From Thalassotalea piscium (GTDB lineage Bacteria > Pseudomonadota > Gammaproteobacteria > Enterobacterales > Alteromonadaceae): a DNA stretch of 64,000 nucleotides. Numbering within the stretch: the stretch's first letter is position 1; every line of letters begins with the position of its first letter. The notes below the pieces were generated by a model. The model had not been told where the DNA came from, did not search any database, and worked only from the letters and a program-made list of their open reading frames with translations. Location: positions 3,782,001-3,846,000 of the forward strand of contig NZ_AP027362.1 of NCBI RefSeq assembly GCF_030295935.1. Reading direction: 5' to 3'. Below, piece by piece: positions 58,511-64,000 of the stretch. The translations under genes were made by a program, and so were the position numbers.

Positions 58511-59452
58511 CTATGACTTCAGAAATTGCCCAATAAGTTGGTAACTTTTTTCACATTCGTCTGCTACTAAGCTTTGCAGCAGCATAAATGCATGCGGCAT
58601 GTCTGCAAAATGGTGATGGTCAACCGCAACATTTACATTTTTAAGAGCTCTGATATAAGCTAAACCTTCATCTCTTAATGGGTCACAGCCACCGGTTATT
58701 ACAAAGGTTTCTGGCATGTTGCTTGAAAAATTGCCTAACAATGGTGACGCTTTTTTAATAAGTGGGTGATTTAGGTTATCTACTTTAAAATACTGTTCAA
58801 AGTACCACGAAATTTTGCTTTTTTCGAGTAAGTAACCTTTACCATTCTCTTCTAATGAAGCGGCACTCATGGTGTAGTCAACACTTGGATAAATAAGCAC
58901 TTGCTTATCAATTTTTATCGTATTGCTCTTTTGGTTATTCATTACTAACGTAGTACATATTGCGCCGCCAGCACTGTCGCCAGCAATGTAGAGTTTATCA
59001 TTATAATTAAGGCCATTAAGCACCTCTTTATAATGTGTTAGTAGGTGCTGACAATCATCAATTCCTGCTGGGTAAGGGTGCTCTGGCGCTAACCGATAAT
59101 CAACACAAATTACTATACAATGAGAGTGCTGAGCCAACTGCCTGCTAATAGGGTCGTATAATTCAACGCTACCGCACATATGGCCACCCCCATGAAAGTG
59201 CAATAATACAGGTAGCTTTTCAGTAGGTGATGGGTGATAAATTCGTACCGGTATTTCACGATTTTCAAGCATTAAGGCTTTATCACAAACCAATGCTATA
59301 TCAGGCTTTATATCGAGTAATCCAGATAGGTTGTTAAGCCCCGTTCTAACAAGTTCGGCACTAAAGGCAACGCCTTGTTCTTGTGCGTCGGCAATTGCTT
59401 TATTTACTTGTAATAAAAAAGGCTCAAGCTTTGGTGAAATTATTCCGCGCAT
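58511..59452 (-). CDS. Alpha/beta hydrolase (HSL/lipase-like family)
   Basis: 313 residues. Oxyanion motif LLHFHGGGHMCGS (HGGG), nucleophile elbow YIAGDSAGGAICTTL (GDSAGG), Asp in GCDPLRDEGLAYIR and His in ADMPHAFMLL give the hormone-sensitive-lipase catalytic set. Substrates are short acyl esters in general. Its ATG overlaps the MFS gene stop by 13 bases, so the two genes form one unit: import and hydrolysis of an ester is a plausible shared job. Confidence 0.93.
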   Translation of the reverse strand: MRGIISPKLEPFLLQVNKAIADAQEQGVAFSAELVRTGLNNLSGLLDIKPDIALVCDKALMLENREIPVRIYHPSPTEKLPVLLHFHGGGHMCGSVELYDPISRQLAQHSHCIVICVDYRLAPEHPYPAGIDDCQHLLTHYKEVLNGLNYNDKLYIAGDSAGGAICTTLVMNNQKSNTIKIDKQVLIYPSVDYTMSAASLEENGKGYLLEKSKISWYFEQYFKVDNLNHPLIKKASPLLGNFSSNMPETFVITGGCDPLRDEGLAYIRALKNVNVAVDHHHFADMPHAFMLLQSLVADECEKSYQLIGQFLKS

Positions 59453-60630
59453 AGTTCCTCCTTTTCTGCTTTTTTTCCTGTCTCTGGTAAGAAGAAGCTA
59501 CCAATAAAAAAGGTAACACTCACAATAGAAATTAAAATAAATGACGCGGTAAAGTCACCTTGATTAATATCAACTAACTTACCAAACACCCATAAAACAA
59601 TAGTGGAAACCAAGTAACTAATAGAATAAAAAAGACTAAACACTACAGTAATACGCTGTCCTGTCATTTTTGGTAATTCGTGCGGTATAGACACTAAAGC
59701 CGTAATAGGAAAGAATACAAAAAAGCCTAACACTATCGCAGATAATGTTTGTAACCAACTTACTGTGCTAAACGAAACGCCAATAATAGTTAATACTATC
59801 ATAGCCCCAGACCAACGAATGATGGGTAAGCGCATCGCTACTTTTTTACTATAAATCATGCCCGCAAGAGTACCAATTATACCAAAGCCTATTACCCATT
59901 TACTTTGACTAATGCCTGCTTCGGGGTAGAAAGTAAATAAACAAATATAAAAAGCCAATAAACCAGAATAGGTTAGGCCATATATCCAGTTAAATTTATC
60001 TTTCAAACCATCTAGGTAACTATAATGACTTTCTTCTTCGCCTTCTGCTTGTTGACTTGCATCTTGCTTCGGATCAAATTTAACTAACAACCATGCCAAG
60101 GTAAACAGTAAGCTAGCCAGTGAGAAAATAATCAAACTCATTTTCCAGCTGCCAGTTAACTCATTAATTGCATTCATTTTCCATAACACAATGCCGGTAC
60201 CCACATTAAATGCAACCGCATTTAATCCATTAATAACAGCACGTTCTTTAACAGGAAACCAGTGCATAACGATGGGGTTAAAGTATACAACCATAAATGC
60301 ACCACCTAAGCCCATTAAAAATCGGCTTAGTAGTAACAGTTCATAGTTGGGAGAAAAGGGCGTTAATATACCAATGGTTATTAATAAGCTGGCAATGAAA
60401 AACGCATATTTGATACCCACTTTTATTGCTATCCACGCGGCGCCAAATGTACCAACTATTTTAGCTAGCGTAACCATGCCGCTAATAAAGCTTGCTGAGG
60501 CTAAACTATCAACATTCATTGAAGACATTATTTGCTGCATACTAGCAGCACCACCAACCCAAGCCATAGCAAAAAGAACATAGCTAATAAAAACGATTGC
60601 TTCAACCAAGTATTTGTGACTAATTTTCAT
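59440..60630 (-). CDS. MFS transporter
   Basis: 396 residues with twelve membrane helices in two six-helix halves, separated by a charged loop (KFDPKQDASQQAEGEEESHYS, about 190-205). No clear GxxxDRxGRR motif between helices 2 and 3; the equivalent loop reads IAIKVGIKYAFF, unusual for the family. The subfamily is not decided. Translation of the downstream hydrolase starts inside its last codons. Confidence 0.9.
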   Translation of the reverse strand: MKISHKYLVEAIVFISYVLFAMAWVGGAASMQQIMSSMNVDSLASASFISGMVTLAKIVGTFGAAWIAIKVGIKYAFFIASLLITIGILTPFSPNYELLLLSRFLMGLGGAFMVVYFNPIVMHWFPVKERAVINGLNAVAFNVGTGIVLWKMNAINELTGSWKMSLIIFSLASLLFTLAWLLVKFDPKQDASQQAEGEEESHYSYLDGLKDKFNWIYGLTYSGLLAFYICLFTFYPEAGISQSKWVIGFGIIGTLAGMIYSKKVAMRLPIIRWSGAMIVLTIIGVSFSTVSWLQTLSAIVLGFFVFFPITALVSIPHELPKMTGQRITVVFSLFYSISYLVSTIVLWVFGKLVDINQGDFTASFILISIVSVTFFIGSFFLPETGKKAEKEELCAE

Positions 60631-60834
60631 ATAGGAAATTTCTAATCAAGGAAGTTATTTAAACTCAGATTACCGTATGATAGGTTGCAAATAACTACTA
60701 CCTTAGTGCACTACACTGCTAAATAATGCATGTTATGCTTGTACTTATGGTAGTAAACGTAATAGCGTTAAGCACAAATATACTAAAAGCTGCAATTACA
60801 GAGTAATGCAACATACACAAGTAAGGGTAACCGT

Positions 60835-63800
60835 TTGTTAGTTTGGCTTTCTTTAGATACCTGGTTTATTACGCTGCTGTCGATTGCCTATCTGGTTTTA
60901 TTATTTATTGTTGCCCACTGGGGACAAAACCAATCGCCTGAAAATTGGACCTGTAAGCCTTGGGTTTATAGTTTATCTTTAGGGGTTAGTTGTACCTCTT
61001 GGGCCTTTTACGGCACAGTTGGGCAAGCGGCAACAACTGGGGCTTGGCTAGCACCAATTTATATTGGCTCTATCTTGTGCTTAGTGCTTGCTTGGCCAAT
61101 GCTTTATAAAATTTTATTAATTATTAAGCAGCAAAACTTAACCTCTATTGCCGACTTTATTGCCTTTCGTTACGATCGCTCACCAAAAATTGCTGCAACC
61201 GTTGCTATAGTGGCTTTGCTTGGCACTATTCCTTATATAGCTTTACAGTTAAGGGCCATCAGCGCCAGCTTTGACTTATTAACCGGAACTTATCAATCAG
61301 GTATTAGCACAGCATTTATTGTTACCTTAGTGCTAATAGTGTTTAGTGTGTTATTTGGCACCCGTCAAATTGCAGCAAACAAGCAAAATCAGGGGTTAGT
61401 ATTAGCCATTGCTTTTAGTTCTATTGTTAAGTTATTTGCATTAACCGCAGTAGGCATTTTTGCTACCTTTTTTGTTTTTGATGGTTTTGGCGATTTAATT
61501 AATCAGCAAGACTCTATTAGTGAAAGCACAGTTAACCAATCGGCTTACTTAATAACCGCACAAGCAATATTGGGTGCAATTACTATTTTTATATTGCCGC
61601 AACAGTTTCATATGATGATGATTGAAAATCATAATGAACAAGAGCTAAAAAAAGCGCGCTGGCTATTTCCTCTTTACTTGCTGTTAATTAATATTTTTAT
61701 TCTTCCTATTGCTATTGCGGGGCAATTAACCTTTCCTGGCGGCAGTGTAGATGCAGATACTTACGTATTAACCTTACCCTTATTTTATCAACAAGCGTGG
61801 TTAGGTGTTGTTGTTTATATTGGTGGTTTAGCTGCTGCAACAAGTATGGTAATTGTGTGTGCAATCGTATTAAGCACAATGTTTTCTACTGAAGTACTTA
61901 CACCGGTAGCGCTTAAGTTTAAACTCTTTAATACCAAACAAACCGCCCAGCTTTCGGGTTTATTGCTTACTTTTAGACGAAGCTCTATTGCGATTATTCT
62001 ATTACTTGGTTTTATTTTTGAACGCTTTATTGATCAGCAAAATCACCTAGCTTCTATCGGCTTATTATCGTTTGTTTTGTTGTCGCAATTTGCACCAGCC
62101 ACTATTGGTGCTTTGTACTGGCGTAAGGCCAATACAAAAGGAGCGTTAATTGGGCTCATTGTTGGTAGTCTTTTTTGGCTATACACTTTGTTATTACCAG
62201 CCTTAATGCCAACAAGTACATGGATTGAAAATGGCTTATGGAACATACACTGGTTAAAACCAACGGCACTTTTTGGTATTAACTTTTTAGATGAAACCAG
62301 TCACGGGGTTTTTTATAGCTTAACCTTCAATTTAATTTGTTATGTCGTAGTATCGTTATTAACCCACCGAAGTGTTGGTGAAAAGCTCCAAGCAGAATTA
62401 TTTGTTAACAAAACCCAAAATCAATTTGAACGACATCTTTCTGTAGACGATTTATACAGCTTGTTATTACGTTTTATTGATAAAGAAGCAGCAGAAGAGT
62501 TGCTTAACTTTGCCAAACAAGACTTTCGCAATAACCAAGCAAAAACAGAAACATTAATAGAGCATACTCGCTTACAACTTTCAGGTGTTTTAGGCTCCGC
62601 CTCAACCCGAATGGTAATGAAAGCTGCTTCAACCTCACAAGAAATGCCACTTGAAGATGTTGTTAGTATTGTTGATGAAGCTAGCCAAATGTTTCGCTTT
62701 AACCGCGAGCTATTACAATCTGGCGTAGAAAATATTGAACAAGGAATAAGTGTTGTAGATGCAGATATGAGATTGGTTGCATGGAATCAGCGTTATATTC
62801 AATTATTAGACTACCCAGAAGGCTTTGTTAGTGCCGGTAAATCAGTTGAAGATTTACTGCGATATAACATTTCCAAAGGCATTATTACCGGTGCGGAAAG
62901 TGAATCATTAATTGAGCGTCGTATTGAGCATATGCGTGCTGGCAATAGTCATTATTTTCAGCGCACTATGCCTAGCGGTATTGTATTAGAAATTAGAGGG
63001 CAGTCGATGCCTGGTGGTGGTTTTGTAAGTACTTTTTCTGATATTACTGCACATATAGAGGCTGAAAAATCATTAAAAAGAGCTAACGAAGATCTAGAAA
63101 AACGAGTAGAAGACAGAACCCAAGCACTAAGGAAAGCAAAAGCAGAGGCCGAGGCAGCCAATAGCAGTAAAACCCGATTTTTAGCCGCTGCCAGTCATGA
63201 CTTAATGCAACCTTTTAATGCATTGTCTTTATTCACATCAATGCTTAAAAAGAAAGTTAAAGATGATGAGTTAGTGCTACTAGCAAACCATATTGATGAC
63301 TCCCTCAACGTAGTTGAAGCACTTTTATCAGATTTAGTGGAAATATCTCGCCTAGATAACAGCTCTGAAAAAATAGAAAAGGCCCATTTCGCTTTAGATG
63401 AACTACTTCAACCATTAAAAAACGAGTTTACCCTATTAGCAGAGCAAGAGGGTATTACCTTCCATTACCAAAAAACAACGTGCTGGGTAAATACAGATAA
63501 ACGAATGCTAAGACGTATTATTCAAAACTTTTTATCAAATGCTGTACATTACTGCAAAGACAAAACGGGAGAAAAAGCAGGTGTACCAAGTAAAATTTTA
63601 TTAGGCGTTCGACCAAGCAAAAATCATATACAAATTGAAGTATGGGATAATGGCCCCGGTATTCCTATTGATAAACAACAAACAATTTTTCAAGAATTTG
63701 AAAGGCTTGAACAAACCCGAGAAATTCCAGGGTTAGGATTAGGTTTGGCTATTGCCGAACGAATGTCTTCACTTTTAGGGTTATCTATTTCATTAAAATC

Positions 63801-64000
63801 AACCGTTGGCAAGGGCACAGGCTTTTTAATTAAAGTACCACGCATTCAACGTCAAACAGTGGTTGAAGTTAATAGTCGAGAATTTACGCTTGATAAACAA
63901 ATGGATAAGTTTACCAATATGCCAGTGATTTTAATTGATAACGACACCTTAATGTTAACCGCTTTGTCATCACAACTCACAGAATGGGGTTGCCAAACAT
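60835..64000 (+). CDS. SSF transporter-PAS-histidine kinase-receiver hybrid protein (partial, runs off right edge)
   Basis: At least 1,055 residues in one frame, open at the window end. Start TTG 60835 has AGGG seven bases upstream; there is no in-frame ATG before it up to a TAA at 60784. Order: about twelve to thirteen membrane helices of the sodium/solute symporter family (about 5-500), linker, PAS domain (about 635-740), coiled coil, HisKA with His788 (AAASHDLMQPFNAL), HATPase_c (NFLSNAVHYC, DNGPGIPIDK, GLGLGLAIAERM, about 860-1000) and the start of a receiver domain (VILIDNDTLMLTAL, about 1030). CbrA-like sensor architecture. It could serve the LuxR-type regulator at 48.3 kb or a gene beyond the edge. 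Confidence 0.93.
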   Translation, partial: MLVWLSLDTWFITLLSIAYLVLLFIVAHWGQNQSPENWTCKPWVYSLSLGVSCTSWAFYGTVGQAATTGAWLAPIYIGSILCLVLAWPMLYKILLIIKQQNLTSIADFIAFRYDRSPKIAATVAIVALLGTIPYIALQLRAISASFDLLTGTYQSGISTAFIVTLVLIVFSVLFGTRQIAANKQNQGLVLAIAFSSIVKLFALTAVGIFATFFVFDGFGDLINQQDSISESTVNQSAYLITAQAILGAITIFILPQQFHMMMIENHNEQELKKARWLFPLYLLLINIFILPIAIAGQLTFPGGSVDADTYVLTLPLFYQQAWLGVVVYIGGLAAATSMVIVCAIVLSTMFSTEVLTPVALKFKLFNTKQTAQLSGLLLTFRRSSIAIILLLGFIFERFIDQQNHLASIGLLSFVLLSQFAPATIGALYWRKANTKGALIGLIVGSLFWLYTLLLPALMPTSTWIENGLWNIHWLKPTALFGINFLDETSHGVFYSLTFNLICYVVVSLLTHRSVGEKLQAELFVNKTQNQFERHLSVDDLYSLLLRFIDKEAAEELLNFAKQDFRNNQAKTETLIEHTRLQLSGVLGSASTRMVMKAASTSQEMPLEDVVSIVDEASQMFRFNRELLQSGVENIEQGISVVDADMRLVAWNQRYIQLLDYPEGFVSAGKSVEDLLRYNISKGIITGAESESLIERRIEHMRAGNSHYFQRTMPSGIVLEIRGQSMPGGGFVSTFSDITAHIEAEKSLKRANEDLEKRVEDRTQALRKAKAEAEAANSSKTRFLAAASHDLMQPFNALSLFTSMLKKKVKDDELVLLANHIDDSLNVVEALLSDLVEISRLDNSSEKIEKAHFALDELLQPLKNEFTLLAEQEGITFHYQKTTCWVNTDKRMLRRIIQNFLSNAVHYCKDKTGEKAGVPSKILLGVRPSKNHIQIEVWDNGPGIPIDKQQTIFQEFERLEQTREIPGLGLGLAIAERMSSLLGLSISLKSTVGKGTGFLIKVPRIQRQTVVEVNSREFTLDKQMDKFTNMPVILIDNDTLMLTALSSQLTEWGCQT

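Noticed and set aside
62043-63161. Minus-strand open frames inside the SSF-kinase gene
   Set aside because: They are shadows of the long plus-strand frame, which has continuous family motifs.

Overview
This 64 kb window comes from the chromosome of an AT-rich marine gammaproteobacterium. The gene content and order (fre-ubiD, rho-trxA, divergent rhlB-gppA, tatABC-tatD-hemB, rpoH-ftsXEY facing rsmD, SapC, several c-di-GMP enzymes, many small TonB- and membrane-linked proteins) resemble Alteromonadales, most likely the Colwelliaceae (Colwellia/Thalassotalea-like). This placement is inferred from gene content only. I saw no rRNA, tRNA or CRISPR.

Region by region. (1) 1-5.7 kb: small accessory genes on the minus strand, several of them damaged. 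They include a glutamate synthase-like FMN protein whose N-terminal CDGSH motif has a UGA codon at a cluster-ligand cysteine, a dienelactone hydrolase broken at an A8 run, and a decayed small PDZ-like gene. (2) About 5.8-10.6 kb: a chromosomal integron. intI (9679-10641, plus strand) has a perfect-spacing LexA box in its promoter. The array runs leftwards on the minus strand: a DUF2867 cassette with textbook R'/R'' boundaries and attC, an IS200-like/RAYT transposase flanked by REP-like repeats in inverted orientation that seems to have landed in an attC, a relB plus truncated relE cassette with attC, and a Phd/ParE pair. (3) 10.7-34.5 kb: core housekeeping genes (fre, ubiD, rho, trxA, rhlB, gppA, hemB, tatDCBA, rpoH, ftsXEY) mixed with c-di-GMP enzymes, and a 3.9-copy, 189-bp tandem repeat between rpoH and a GAF-GAF-GGDEF-EAL gene. 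(4) 34.5-44.7 kb: rsmD, two GNAT/SBP genes, a serine hydrolase, yjaG, a coiled-coil protein, sapC, an enoyl-CoA hydratase-like protein and a peroxiredoxin. (5) 44.8-50.2 kb: a co-oriented set that looks like a polyhydroxybutyrate/3-hydroxybutyrate use locus (secreted depolymerase-like esterase, TonB-dependent receptor, LuxR-type response regulator, 3-hydroxybutyrate dehydrogenase, carboxymuconolactone decarboxylase-like protein). (6) 50.2-64 kb: a MITE, a CHASE-PAS-PAS-GGDEF-EAL protein, a GNAT gene with an internal stop, small accessory proteins, an MFS/hydrolase pair and a very large SSF-PAS-histidine kinase-receiver hybrid that runs off the right edge.

The most interesting parts are the SOS-controlled integron with its REP/transposase insertion, the UGA at a conserved cysteine in the CDGSH protein, and the tandem and dispersed repeat families. 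Four or five genes carry a single frameshift or stop, and two of these lie in homopolymer runs. That pattern may be real decay or may reflect sequence errors, and it should be kept in mind when reading the broken genes.
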